This document shows, piece by piece, positions 42,163 through 57,030 of a DNA stretch of 64,000 bases. The first letter of the stretch is position 1. Each line of letters begins with the position of its first letter. The translations under genes were made by a program, and so were the position numbers. Origin of the DNA: Paraspadella gotoi (Eukaryota > Chaetognatha); NCBI GenBank assembly GCA_051294375.1, contig CM119269.1, positions 3,346,657 through 3,410,656 of the forward strand. The letters run 5' to 3'. The notes beneath the pieces were generated by a model that was not told the DNA's origin, did no database searches, and saw nothing but the letters and a program-made list of their open reading frames with translations.

Positions 42163-42394
42163 ATCGAAAACGTTCACAACTGCTTGGCGCTTCTGTCGGA
42201 AATCGGCTGTCAACGTCGAAGGCATAAACGCTAAAGACGTCAGAGAAGGGAAACTTAAAAGCGATTCTCGGTCTTATCTTTCGCCCTCTCGCGGTACAAA
42301 CAGGAACAAAAGGCCAAACTTTCAACAGCAACAGCAAGGAGCAACAACAGCGTTCGCCAACACGAGGCGTCGGATACTCGTCTCGCGCTGGAAG
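42163..42394 (+). CDS. Neuron navigator-like gene, CH-domain C-terminal exon (three +1 frameshifts)
   Basis: Acceptor CCCCGCCAG|ATC, phase 0. The exon opens with IENVHNCLALLSEIG. After single extra bases near 42209 (GGCTGTC), 42257 (AAAAGCG) and 42277 (TTTCGCC), the other two frames supply NVEGINAKDVREGKLK, then AILGLI, then ALSRYKQEQKAKLS. This is the navigator CH signature: a GV-x-V-x-GI motif, an LKAILGL-type helix and a terminal SRYKQ. The three insertions sum to +3, so the original frame returns and runs on as a Ser/Asn/Gln-rich linker to a weak donor at 42395 (GAAG|GTTACA), phase 1. Residue conservation is good on both sides of each extra base, so base-calling or assembly errors are likelier than an old pseudogene. 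A pseudogene or a real allele remains possible. Confidence 0.7.
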
Positions 42395-42548
42395 GTTACA
42401 AAGATTTTGTTTAATTATTGTATTTAGTACGTAAATACCCATTTTTATGTTTATTTGTTTTTAATATTATTCGGAATAATTTCCACCCGCATTGATCGTC
42501 CGTCATTCTCACCTCACCATATGCATCCCACCCACAATATTCAGAAAG

Positions 42549-42648
42549 CCAATCACGTTCTTCCTCGTCTTTCATAGCAACCAATCGCGACTTCGACCTC
42601 TTCTCTTCCGGCCAATCAGGCCGCGGGGTGGATTGCCGTATCGCCAAT
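42549..42648 (+). promoter_or_regulatory. Four CCAAT boxes at 31-32-bp spacing, probable internal promoter
   Basis: CCAAT at 42549, 42581, 42612 and 42644, all same-strand and followed by CA or CG. A candidate short first exon ends at CCACGG|GTGAGT (donor at 42731), and the Pro-rich exon with its ATG at 43093 follows. This suggests an alternative navigator transcript lacking the CH domain. Confidence 0.6.
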
Positions 42649-42945
42649 CAAAATAGTCGTCGGATCCCAGCGACGTTCGTCTTCGTTGGGCCACGATTCC
42701 AGCTACATCGTCCCTCCATGTGGCCACGGGTGAGTTCGAGATTCACTTCCTTTCATTTTCTTTCTCCTTTTCTTCCTTTCGCGTTTTCATTCGAATTCTA
42801 AACGCGTCGTCCTTCTCTTTCCTTTGTGTTTTTCTCTCAACTTCCTCTTTTAAAAAAAGAATATTACTTTCAATACTGTTATTTGTACATTTCGGTCCGA
42901 ATCTTCGCTTTCAATTCCACTTTCAAATTTTCCCACCCCGTCAAA

Positions 42946-43000
42946 CAAAACAAAACAAAACAAAACAAAACAAAACAAAACAAAACAAAACAAAACAAAC
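42946..43000. repeat. (AAAAC)n pentanucleotide microsatellite
   Basis: About ten copies of AAAAC immediately before the acceptor of the Pro-rich exon. The A-rich tract takes the place where a pyrimidine tract would normally be. Confidence 0.95.
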
Positions 43001-43024
43001 AAAACAAACCTCCTCCATAAAAAG

Positions 43025-44116
43025 AGACGTCTTTTCCGCCTCATAATTTTCCGGCGTCGAACGATCCGGCATCCGTCCATCTCCCGGTCACGATGCCGGC
43101 GCCGGGATCGGGATTCGGTTTCGTCAACCGACTCCTCGTCCGTCGTTACGGTTCCGGCGGCGGAAGTAGCGGCGGAGAGGATAGCAGCGGCGGCAGGGGC
43201 GGCGGCGTCACTGCAACCGGCGCCGTGGTAAGCGGAGATTACGGATCAGGAACGGCGTCGACCTCGATTCCAACCGGCGCTGTTTCGTCTAGAATCGCAA
43301 CTGAGAACGACCGCCTCGTCAACGCCAACGACGCCGCCAAAGACGAAGACGACGACGGCGTCTTCTTCGAGGAAGACGACGCCGGTCAACAGTCTTCGGC
43401 GTCGAACTTTAAAACATTGAAATTTAATCGTAAAAATGCCGGAGCTTTTTCTCCCTCCGGCGCCAAGAACTCGATTGAGGACGAAATAGGCACGAATTGC
43501 CACCGAAGGCGCCGTGAACGACCAGGAAAACCCGGTGGCGCCCGATTCGTTGGTCCGGGCCTTGAAGTCGCGCGGTCTTCGAGGACGCCGTTGATTGATC
43601 CTCACCTTTCTCAACCGGCGACGTTTAAGCCTCTCAACTTCCCCTCTGCTCAAACTCCAACACTTCCTACCCGAGGAGTCAAGGACCCTAGCATTCCTCA
43701 AGGTTATCGACCGATCAAACCGTCGCACCTTGCCCTTCCGGCCACTCGCCCACCTGTGCAGCAACATCATAATTCCAAAATGCTTCAGCGCTCCCCTCAG
43801 CAGCTGCAGCCTAAACTGAGCAGCCATTCTCATTCCGCATTCGAAACCGTTCCGCAGCTGATGCAGCCTCCGCATCCGCTGCAAACGCCGAAGCCGACGC
43901 CGCCTCCTCGGTCGTCGCCTTCGCCTCCGCCTCTTCCGGTGCGATCAAAGATATCCGCGCCTTTCGTTGCGCCGCCGAAAAGACCTTTTTCATTGGCCCT
44001 TCCGATTGGTCGAAATCTGGCGAGTCCTCCTCCAATCGCGCCCTTGAAACCCTTACCCCCGACACCTCCGACGAAAACCTCACCTCCTGTTTCTTCCTCT
44101 TCAACGGTTTCGTCCG
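43025..44116 (+). CDS. Pro/Ser-rich exon, probably the next navigator-like exon or an alternative first exon
   Basis: A long open segment with strong coding character (GC-rich third positions). An in-frame ATG at 43093 starts MPAPGSGFGFVNRLLVRR, followed by a Gly/Ser-rich stretch, an acidic patch (KDEDDDGVFFEEDDAG, about residues 83-98) and a Pro-rich C-terminal half with PPLPVR- and PPTPPT-type SH3-binding motifs. An acceptor at 43025 (ATAAAAAG|AG) gives a phase-1 entry that continues the exon ending at 42394 in frame. The likely donor is TCCG|GTAAAG after 44116, phase 1; reading past it gives Phe-rich intron-like sequence and a stop near 44224. Four regularly spaced CCAAT boxes and a GTGAGT donor at 42731 lie just upstream, so the ATG at 43093 may instead start a shorter isoform without the CH domain. 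No downstream exon was found in the window. Confidence 0.55.
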
Positions 44117-44308
44117 GTAAAGCCCAAAAATCTAAACAAAAATTTTTTTGCTGTGTCTTTTGTTTTTTTTTCGGTTCTTCGTTTTTGTCTTTCAAGTTTC
44201 CAATAGAGGGCAGCTTTAACTTTTGAACCCGTTTTTTTATTTGACAAATGACTAACGCCGCGTGGATTTTATTTTGTGAATGGGTAACCGGTTGTAATAA
44301 TAGTAGTG

Positions 44309-44870
44309 TCAACTTTTTTAGAATTATGGCGATTTTTACTTTATTAACAATAGCAAAAAGAAAACATTGTTATCTAAAAGCCGTGCAGATGTAAAAAATA
44401 AATTAAGTTAATAATTTCAATATCTGTTGAAAGTTAGTTCCCTGATGGAATTTCCCCAATATTAGGAATATTGACGAATTTAAGAATTTGGGAGTTCCTA
44501 GTAAAAATAAAATCGGTCAAAATTGAGTTAAAATTGGAAAACAAAAATAATATTACTGCGAGTACAATTAAAGAATTTAGGAGTTCCTAGTAAAAATAAA
44601 ATCGATCAAAATTAAGCTAAAATTGGAAAACAACTTTTTTAAAATTATGGCGATTTTTACTTTATTAACAATAGCAAAAAACAAACATTGTTATTTAAAA
44701 GCAGTGCAAATGTAAAATATACATTTAAGTTAATAATTTCAATGTCTGTGTAAAGTTAGTTCCCTGATGGAATTTCCCCAATATTAGGAATTTTGACGAA
44801 TTTAAGAATTTGGGAGCTCCTAGTAAAAATAAAATCGGTCAAAATTGGAAAACAAAAATAATATTACTGC
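44309..44870. repeat. AT-rich tandem duplication (about 315-bp unit) with nested sub-repeats
   Basis: The segment starting AATTATGGCGATTTTTAC recurs at about 44323 and 44641 with few changes, including GTTAGTTCCCTGATGGAATT. A sub-block with GGGAGTTCCTAGTAAAAAT appears three times (about 44490, 44580 and 44812). No gene. Confidence 0.8.
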
Positions 44871-45366
44871 GAGTGCATCCGAATCTCGATATTGCCACGC
44901 ATGGGAGACACTTGATGCTCAGAAATCAGTCACGAATGTCACAACTCACAAGTGCCACGAATGCGTGCAAAACCGAAAAACGGCAATTATTTTCGTTTCG
45001 GTGGTTAACCTGAAAAATCACGGCGAATTTTTGGTAAAAAAAAATATATATATTTGTTGTACCAATTTCAAAAAAGTTTTTCGAGTCGTGCGATGAAGAG
45101 CAGAAAATAAAACGAGTCGTGAAGAAAAAAAAAAGTATCGATTCCAAATTTGAAGGAAGAATCGCATTTGAACGTGTGGCGGATTCGAGACTGACGGCGG
45201 TTAAAAACTTAGATTTAGTCGTCGTCGTCGTCATCGTCGTCGTCGTCATCGTCGTATTCAAGTGTTTTTTTTCATTTATACCGGCTAAGTTCCAGGAATT
45301 AAGAAGAAATAACAAAGAAAAAGAAGAAGCGACGAACATGATATTTCATGAGAGGAAGGCAATCGA

Positions 45367-45400
45367 TGACGTCAGGACGCACTCCGTGGCTTCTGATTGG
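45367..45400. promoter_or_regulatory. CRE (TGACGTCA) plus inverted CCAAT box
   Basis: A perfect palindromic CRE at 45367-45374 is followed by ATTGG at 45396-45400. The combination is typical of animal promoters. No clear exon flanks it; the frame at 45119-45424 contains a (GTC)n-encoded Val run and is not convincing. Confidence 0.35.
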
Positions 45401-46105
45401 CTGGAAGAGCTTTTTAGTCGATAGTGGTTGGACGAGATGAAAAGGTGCAGAGTTTATAATCTAAAAACTTATGAAAAATTACGAGTAACTAAGTAAATAA
45501 GGCAGGCGTAAAAAATATATTTATTTTTAATTAATATTTTTAAAATCCGAATGTCAAACTTTGTGATACTTAAATTAAAAGCGCTCATTTACATCTGAAA
45601 AGAATAAATACTGAGGGTGGGGCGAAGCAGAATTCGGGGCATGTCCTTTATATTGACTTCGATTCCACCCAAATTTATATCTGATTCCTCAATTATACCC
45701 CATTGTTAGCGTGAGACGTTTCGCCCACTGATTTGTCGTAAAAACAAAAGAAAAAAATATTTATTATCGTTGGCGTCTGGAGCCAAGCATTGTGTCGCCG
45801 GCAAAATGCAGATTATCCGCTAAAAGTCAAAATCGGAGAAAAAAGAGAATCTGAACAAAAAGAAAAGAAAACCAAAAAAAAAAAAAAACAAAACCATAAT
45901 ACGGAATAAAATATCGCAAAAGAGAATTATTATGCATGTTTGTTTGTTTATTCTTTCATAATTACGGAGAAAGCGTTGTTAAAAACGTTTAAACACACCC
46001 TTGTCCTTTTGTTTCGAGGCGATTTTGTAATATAACCGTTTTTTTCGTAGGGAAGCGATCATTTCTTTTTTAGATGACTAATTCTTCTATTTTTGTCGTT
46101 GAAAG

Positions 46106-46208
<103 letters not shown>

Positions 46209-46617
46209 CATTATCGCTATTGTCACGCCAAGTCGTGATTCCCATACCATAGCCCAGTGAAATCACGCTGTTCTTAATTTCTAATTCTGCTTAACCTTTC
46301 AATATCTACGTTTCTATCGAAATAGTGAAAACGTAGCTATTACTTCCTCGTTTTAAAATTATTCTAAGATTAAGTTTACTGACTCATCACAATCAAAACC
46401 GCTTCAATGAAAGTTTAATTTCAAATTCGATGAGACACTTTTATTTTGGCTATCGCGTTTCGTTTTCTTTTTCTAGTATCGTTATCGTCTATGACATAAG
46501 TAATTACGTAAATAACGACGATGCGGATGTCGAAAACTATGAATTTGACGACTGCAGGAAAACGTGACGAAGATTCGGTTCTTTGTTATTTTCGTGACTT
46601 TAGGTTATATTGTACAA

Positions 46618-46660
46618 TGTTATGTTATGTTATGTTATGTTATGTTATGTTATGTTGTAC
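46618..46660. repeat. (TATGT)n pentanucleotide microsatellite
   Basis: About eight uninterrupted TATGT units ending TTGTACATCG, about 90 bp left of the foldback element. Confidence 0.95.
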
Positions 46661-46750
46661 ATCGTCCTTTGTTTTCGCGCCGGTGATAAAAATACTTTTT
46701 TCTTTCTTACTGTCGAGATAAATCTACTAAATAGGTTGAGGCGTCTCCAA

Positions 46751-47360
46751 TAAGGCGTAATAAAATTTCTAAATCTAACTTTAATTAAAATTCGAAAAGT
46801 GAGGAACGAACAATATTATACTAATGAACATTTATGTAATAAAAAAATTTATAATAAATTTTACAATTTACGCAGTAGGCCATATTTATACTAGTACTAA
46901 ACCAATAAATGTTAAAATTTCAAAACAGTTTTTTCTAAGATTTTTTTGCAGATTTGGATTCGTCATAAAAAGTTGATAAGATGAAATATAACTCTTTTTG
47001 AAAAATTCCTTCATTAAGTGGGTCAAAAATTAGAAAAAGCTATATTTTAAACTGAAAATTAATTTTTTATATATTAAATATAGTTTTTTTAATTTTTAAC
47101 CCACTTAATGAAAGAATTTTTAAAAATGATTTATATTTTCTTTTATCAACTTTTGACGAGGAATTCAAATCTGCAATCAAAATTAAGAAAAGCCTATTTT
47201 GAAATTTTTTGATTTTATAAGGATAGTACTATATATAAATATAGCCTACTGCGAAAATTAAAAAACAAAATTACTTTTTTTTACAAATTAATGTTCATTG
47301 ATGGTATGTTGTTCATAATTGACTTTTAGAATTTTCGTATGTAACTTTCACTACGCCTTA
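46751..47360. mobile_element. Foldback/MITE-type DNA transposon, 610 bp, 8-bp target duplication
   Basis: The whole segment is an imperfect inverted repeat centred near 47055. Both ends start TAAGGCGTA (left TAAGGCGTAATAAAATTT; right end, reverse complement, TAAGGCGTAGTGAAAGTT). It is flanked by a perfect 8-bp direct repeat GTCTCCAA (46743-46750 and 47361-47368). Inside, CATTAAGTGGGTC pairs with GACCCACTTAATG-like sequence around the centre. There is no coding sequence. Eight-bp duplications fit hAT-type (also P or Merlin) transposition; a non-autonomous hAT-like element is my reading. Confidence 0.75.
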
Positions 47361-47368
47361 GTCTCCAA

Positions 47369-48312
47369 TAATTATTCATTTGTAATCTAACTTACACGGT
47401 TCCCTTGACACCCCGTAAAAGAATTTGAAATAACCCATTTTTAAAACACACACAAAAAAAAAATATAATATTTTTACTACACCGTAGTGAAGTCAAAAAA
47501 TACTGATCCAAGGAAGTTTTTTTTTTTAATTGAAGTTCAAAAGTTTGCTTATAATTTTTTATACAAAATAATGAGAAATTCTTTTCTTTTACGTGGTGTC
47601 TAAGGAACCGTGCTTAACATAACTTAACTTTTGAGTTTTTCTTTGTCTCTTTTTCCTTCTTCGTCCTTTTTTTCTAAAATCAGAATTAGGGTAAAAATCC
47701 TGACTCAGATTCATATCGTCACGTCATTTTGCAGGTGACGAAGTTTCTGACTTTAATTCTGGCTGATTTCGAAGGTGGCATTTTTTTAATCTTTGATCTC
47801 TATTTTTAAAAGAAATAAGTACGTTTTTGTTTTATCTCTGCAAATAGAGAACTCGTTTAATAGGAAACCTTTTATATTTAATCAAAAATTAGTAACGAAT
47901 CATAACAATATTTCAAAAAAAAAAAATAATAATACCGCGATATTTTGAAATTGAAAATAATAAAATAACTTTTAATTGTTTCCCTCATTAAACAAAATAC
48001 GTTAAGTAATTTCTTCCAGAAAAAAAAAAGGTTAAAATTAAGCCTACTACTTCTCCGCCAAACAATGATTTTTCCTTCTAATTAAAACCTGATTTAAACC
48101 TTTTGTATCGCGCGATCGGAAGAATTAAAGGTCAGGCTGGAACCCGTCACCCGATCTCGTAGTCCCGTTTACTGCGTCGAATATGTTTGGGTTTTGCATT
48201 TGTGTCTGGAATTCTTTTTTAATTCTGCGGCTTGATTTTTTTTTCTAAACTTTTGGGATGGAATTATTCAATTCTCGCCAACTTGAAATACAATTTAATT
48301 TTTTTTCTTTCC

Positions 48313-48410
<98 letters not shown>

Positions 48411-48545
48411 TACGTACTTTCTTTCGTAAATTTCGCTCATTTTCATCTCTATAGGTCGTGATTTGAACTGGAAACTCGTCAAACCGGTTAGTTTTTAAGT
48501 ATAACTATAGCTTAAATAAAGCTCAACTAATATAGCAAAAAGTAT

Positions 48546-48639
<94 letters not shown>

Positions 48640-49479
48640 GTGGGAGAATGTGTCCCGAAAAAGAAAAAAAAAAGAAAAAGAAAATTATTCGACTGTTCTT
48701 TCTTCTCTTCTTTGACATACTGCATTGTACTGCATTGTACTTCAAGTTAAAAATTATCAGAGAGAAAGAGAGAAGGAGGAAAGGAGTGCGAGCGAGAGCG
48801 AGAGCGAGACGGAGAAGCAACAACAAATTGCGCTCGGTGACGCATCGAAACCTGTTAAGTACTACAGACGCCAAAATATAAGGACGATTTTTTTCTTTTA
48901 TTTCGCTTTTTATCTTTTTTAAATAGCATGATTCCAGTAATCATTTTTTTATTCCGTACGACATCGAGAGCGGTGGACTGAGTTGCAGTTTCTTGGCACG
49001 ATGATTTCGTACGTAATGGTCAGTTTTTAAAAAAAATCAGTTCATATCTGTTGACTTTGTTCAGAGCGACTGTATCTAAAGTTTTAACTTTATTTAATTC
49101 AATTCATTGATATGGCAACCGATTCATGACCGAGCGAAATTTAATTTTGCCTTACTTTGGAACAATAAACGGGTGGGATCTCTGCAGGAATGAATACCTC
49201 AATTGCCGTTATAAATATTCGATCTTATTCTTATTTTAATTCTTTCTTTTGTTCTTCTTCTTTTGAACACGAAAAACTTTTGAACCAAGAGTGAATAATT
49301 CCCGAGAGAAGATTCCCCGCTTCGTTTATCGACTAATCGAACATTTTTGTCTCGACTGAAAACGCAATTCGCAATTTCAAACTCACCTCGAGTTGGTCAC
49401 CGCCTCAGCCTTACCTGACCTAAACTCTTCGCCTCTTTGTCCCGCCTCACCCTTCGAGTTCCTCGTTCCGCCCCTCACC
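47369..49479. other. Region between foldback element and ABHD2, no gene seen
   Basis: AT-rich sequence with long (CT)n at 48314-48404 and (GA)n at 48549-48634 facing each other. The last 100 bp before the ABHD2 ATG is CpG-richer and is the probable 5' untranslated/promoter zone; no TATA box was seen. Confidence 0.5.
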
Positions 49480-52074
49480 ATGGACGAACTTACCCTCGTC
49501 TTCGTCCTTCTCATCGTCGTCTTCGTCGCTCTGCGCGTCCTCAACCTCGGCAGCCGCAGCACAGGTTCGGTTTTAACGAAAAACGATTAATCCCGAAAAC
49601 TGGAAAGAAACGACGGGTTTTAGTGATTAATGAATTTGGCTGAGTGCATTCGCGAAAAATTAAATCCGCGAATCGTTAATCAATCAAAAGTCGGCCAAAC
49701 GATCAATAAATTAATCGGTGAGGCTTGTGGGCTATAACCGTTTCTATTGGGTTTGTATTTAAAGATTATCTCTTGTCCTAACGGTCACACCCCCGCCCCC
49801 TATCAGCGCCGACAATCATCTCCGGTAAATCTGAGCGAATTCGTCGAGTAATCGCCGCCTGTCGGACGCTGCACGAAGTTTACGCTCCGCCACTTTTTTG
49901 GGCCAAACAGGGTCACTTTCAGACGCTGCTGTATGGGATAAAGGTAGTGACGAATCGAAACCTCGAAGAATGGCGTAGGATTTAAATTAAATTGAAATAA
50001 ATATTTAAGAAAAAAAAACACTTTTTTTTTCATTCTTCTAACTTCCGATTTACCGCGTCCCCAAAGGGCCGATTCCGCAGCCCCTCTCCCCGCGCCTACC
50101 GCCGCATTTTCTTGCGAATGTCCGACGGCGCCACCTCAACCTTCGATCTGTTCAAACCTTTAAGGCGACATCCCTCGGGTCGTCAGGTGATCTAACGATG
50201 GGGTGGAGAAAACGGAGAGGAATTGGTTGTTTCGTTGGGAAGATCGGGGTTCGATTCTACAAGGTTTGAGAGATAGACACATCTTTAGTCAACTTAAGGT
50301 TCAATGCTTGCTAAGCTTATACGTGAATGCAATAAACGAAACGACTCCTGCTTTTAATTAAGCTCAAAGAACGCACGTCCCTCGCAACAGGTGACAGTTT
50401 GCGTCTGTCCCGGCATCGGCAATTCATCGGACACCAACTACATCCGCACGATGGTACAGGCGCTGCAGAGACGCGGGTTCCGATGCGCGGTGCTCAATCA
50501 CTTGGGAGTGCCACCCGGAGTCAGGCTCACGTCGCCGAGGATTTTCAGGTGGCGGAAGATTGAGGATGAAAGCAAACGACAAAAACTCCAGCTCCATCCC
50601 AACTCCAACCTTCCCCATCTCTCCATCTACGTCCCAGCTACGGCAGCACAGAAGAATTGGCCTCCATGGTGTCTTGGCTTCGCTCCAATCATCCGTCCAA
50701 TCAGCTCGTCGGCGTCGGCCTTTCCATGGGCGCCAACGTCTTGACCAAATTCTTGGGCGAAAACAAGAAAAACCAACGCGGGTTCATCGGCGCACTTTCC
50801 GTTTGTCAGGGCTACGACGTTGAAAAGGTGGTTATGGGAGCGAGGAAAGTTTCCGTGGAGACGTTAGCCTTTTTGTTTAGTCGATCCTATTTGTGAAATA
50901 TTTCTAAATTTTTTTTCATATTTGTTTTTTCGTTCCGTCTGAAACGACAGCAATATCAGTTGGTAAGAATGGGATGCTAGTTTTTGTTGCGTAGGTTTTT
51001 GCACGAGTGACATTCAACGTCACGTAGGACATACGACGCACCTTAAGATTAACATACTAATGTGTGCAAAAGAATTTATTTACCTTTATAGCCAAGTTAA
51101 CGCGAGTTGTTTTAGTTCTCGTTCACATTTCTCCGTCCAATAAAGGGCACGCAGATGCTGACCGAATGGAAATATTCTACCGGATGTGGAATGTTGTTTT
51201 ACATGTGGAACGTTTCGCAGTTGCTCCGCGGCATCATGGCCAGGCACAAGGTAGTTTGTGAATTATTTTTCAAATAAGAGAAACCTAATAAGAGTCACAG
51301 CCTCAAGAAATCATAAGGCATCCTTTCCTCTCTGAAAAAATAGGATCAACTGTTCTCACGCGCGGCCGAGAGACGCTACGGGACTAAATTTAATCTGGAC
51401 AAAATCTTTTCTCCATTTTCTCTCCTCAACGAGTTGGATGAAGAGTACACCATGAAAATTTATGGTTTTACAGATCTGACTCAGTTCTATAGAGCAATGT
51501 CTTCGGCGAGGTGAATAAGGGAATTTTTTTCCTATTTTACTATGTCCGTCTTTGCTTCTTTGTTTCTTGTTTGTTTATTTGTTTCTTTGTTTGTTTGTTT
51601 CTTTCTTTCTTTCTTGCTTTCTTTCTTTCAATCTCCATAAACACCGTCTCCAGAGTGTTGGACCAAATTGAGATTCCCATGTGCTTCGTCAATGCACTCG
51701 ACGACCCAATGGTGCCGGTGGAGCTTCAAGAGATTGGCAAGGAGACGGCGAAGAACTCGGACAACTCTTTCCACGTTACCACTAAATTTGGCGGCCATCT
51801 TGGATTTTTTGAAGGTTCACGAAAATTCATTTCATACTCTTTTAATCTTTAGAAATATTTTCCAATTATTTTCAAACTTTTTACTTTTCCCTGCTTTATA
51901 TTTTTTGACTTTCCGATTCGAGGTACCTTTTTTCCACGATCTTTGACTTGGATGGACCGACTCATCGTCGACTACAGCGACGCCCTGGTGGCGGTCGAGG
52001 AAACCGGAGAAAACAAAATTCTTAAAAGATCAATGTCGTGTTTTGAGTACGGAGAATCGTCGAAATATCGCTGA
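49480..52074 (+). CDS. ABHD2: ABHD2-type alpha/beta hydrolase (monoacylglycerol lipase-like), complete, 9 exons
   Basis: Coding exons: 49480-49564, 49807-49943, 50067-50186, 50391-50548, 50638-50827, 51155-51250, 51344-51510, 51654-51814 and 51923-52074. They sum to 1266 nt, 421 residues plus TGA, close to the usual ~425. Every junction is GT-AG and all phases agree. The N-terminus (MDELTLVFVLLIVVFVALRV) is a single signal-anchor helix. Family landmarks follow: PPLFWAKQGHFQTLLYG, RMSDGATSTFDLF, CPGIGNSSDTNYIRTMV and CAVLNHLGVPP. The nucleophile elbow is GLSMG with Ser196; the acid is in ALDDPMV (Asp335); the base is in GGHLGFFEG (His366). In other animals ABHD2 is a membrane serine hydrolase acting on monoacylglycerols and steroid- or acetyl-esters. 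ATG 49480 is chosen because it opens the anchor helix. The flanking region shows no assembly damage. It converges tail-to-tail with the basigin-like gene. Confidence 0.93.
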
Positions 52075-52366
52075 GGGACAAAAGGAAAACTATTTTAAAA
52101 TGTTCATTAGTGATTGTTAACCTATCCAGACTTTACAAGATCGAAGTTTTAGCGCATACGCATTAACCTATATTATTAAAATTATTATTAAACCTTATAT
52201 TCCTAATCTCTGAATAGCGAAACAAGTATTAATGCGCGCTATTTATTTGATCGAACCAAAGCTTTAAAACATTCTGACTGTGATATCGTAACCCATGATG
52301 TGATTTGAGGTAAAAGCGTTTCCTGAAGCAATACCACATTGCCTACAAGGCCACTATTGTGTAAAC

Positions 52367-52372
52367 AATAAA
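52367..52372 (+). promoter_or_regulatory. Polyadenylation signal AATAAA for the ABHD2 gene
   Basis: AATAAA lies about 290 nt after the ABHD2 stop codon and is followed by a T-rich stretch (TTTTCTGATTTTTG), the expected downstream element. It is the first good signal in the intergenic space shared with the convergent gene. Confidence 0.6.
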
Positions 52373-52531
52373 CAATTTTCTGATTTTTGTACATTTTTCA
52401 TTGACTAAAAACTTTTTATCTTGGGTGTTTCTCTGTTGTTTTCTGTTGTTTCAAATTCAACGTAATAGTTTTTACCATACTTATGTGGCTATAGAGAATA
52501 CACTTACGTTCCATTTCACAATTCTAACTTA

Positions 52532-52548
52532 TTTATTTGTAATTTATT
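52532..52548 (-). promoter_or_regulatory. Polyadenylation signals (two AATAAA) for the basigin-like gene
   Basis: On the minus strand AATAAA occurs at 52548-52543 and again at 52537-52532, about 150 nt past the basigin-like stop. The two convergent transcripts therefore end within about 170 bp of each other without obvious overlap. Confidence 0.55.
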
Positions 52549-52694
52549 TATGCACAACTTAAAGTTTGCTTCGCCAGAAGAATTAATAGAATTTATTGTC
52601 TCGTACCTATGACAATAAAAATTAATTAGGTTAACAAAGAATAAAAAAAAAACAACTTTAAAACATTAATTTTTGTCAATCGCTCATTTGAGTC

Positions 52695-56336
<3,642 letters not shown>

Positions 56337-56400
56337 CTAAATAAGAGTAATATAATAATATTTTTGATAATACCCGATTCAAATTTAGAGTACTAAACAT

Positions 56401-57030
56401 TAGAGTGGAGCACTGGTGAACATAAATTTTATTTGAGTGATCAAACAAGGATATTTAGATGCGAGATAGTATGATTAAGGAGTACAAAAAATATTTTGCT
56501 TATATTGTTTGGGGAACAGTATCATTAATTACAATATATTTATAGTAATATTCTTATAAAATTATAAATTTTTAACATAATTTTTTTAAAAATTTTTATT
56601 AAAGATTCTGATTCTTCACAAAAAGTTAGATCAAAAATATAAAATATGTTATTAAAAATTTTCATGTCTTCAGCGTCAAAAATAGAAAAATAAGGTTAAA
56701 TTCTCTACTTTTTTACACTTTGTAGTAGAAACTATTATATGATAAAACTTTTTAATCATTTTTCGCAGCCTTAACCTAAAAATTTTACGTAACATATTTT
56801 ACAAAAGTTTTTCAGTTTTTTCCGGGCGAATCCAAAACTGTTTTTAAAATTGAGAAAATATGATTTTGAAATTTTATGATTTTATAAGGATATTACTATA
56901 AAGAAAATTCAATTAATGATACTGTTATGCAAATTTTTTTTGAAAAAGGGTTTAATTAATTTTTATTACATATACAAAGGCAGCAAAAAAATATTGTTCC
57001 ATCACTCAATCTTTTCATCACTCCACCCTA
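56401..57030. mobile_element. Second foldback/MITE element, 630 bp, 8-bp target duplication with one mismatch
   Basis: AT-rich imperfect inverted repeat upstream of the basigin-like gene. Ends are TAGAGTGGAG (left) and TAGGGTGGAG (right, reverse complement), extending into shared GAGTGAT-x-x-AACAA motifs. Flanks are CTAAACAT (56393-56400) and CTAAATAT (57031-57038), an 8-bp duplication with one change. The interior shares motifs with the element at 46751, for example GATTTTATAAGGATA-x-TACTATA and TTTGGATTCG, so the two belong to one family despite different tips. Confidence 0.7.

Noticed and set aside
42720-43046. Frame with a Lys/Thr/Gln/Asn repeat tail
   Set aside because: Translation of the (AAAAC)n microsatellite in a probable intron or leader.
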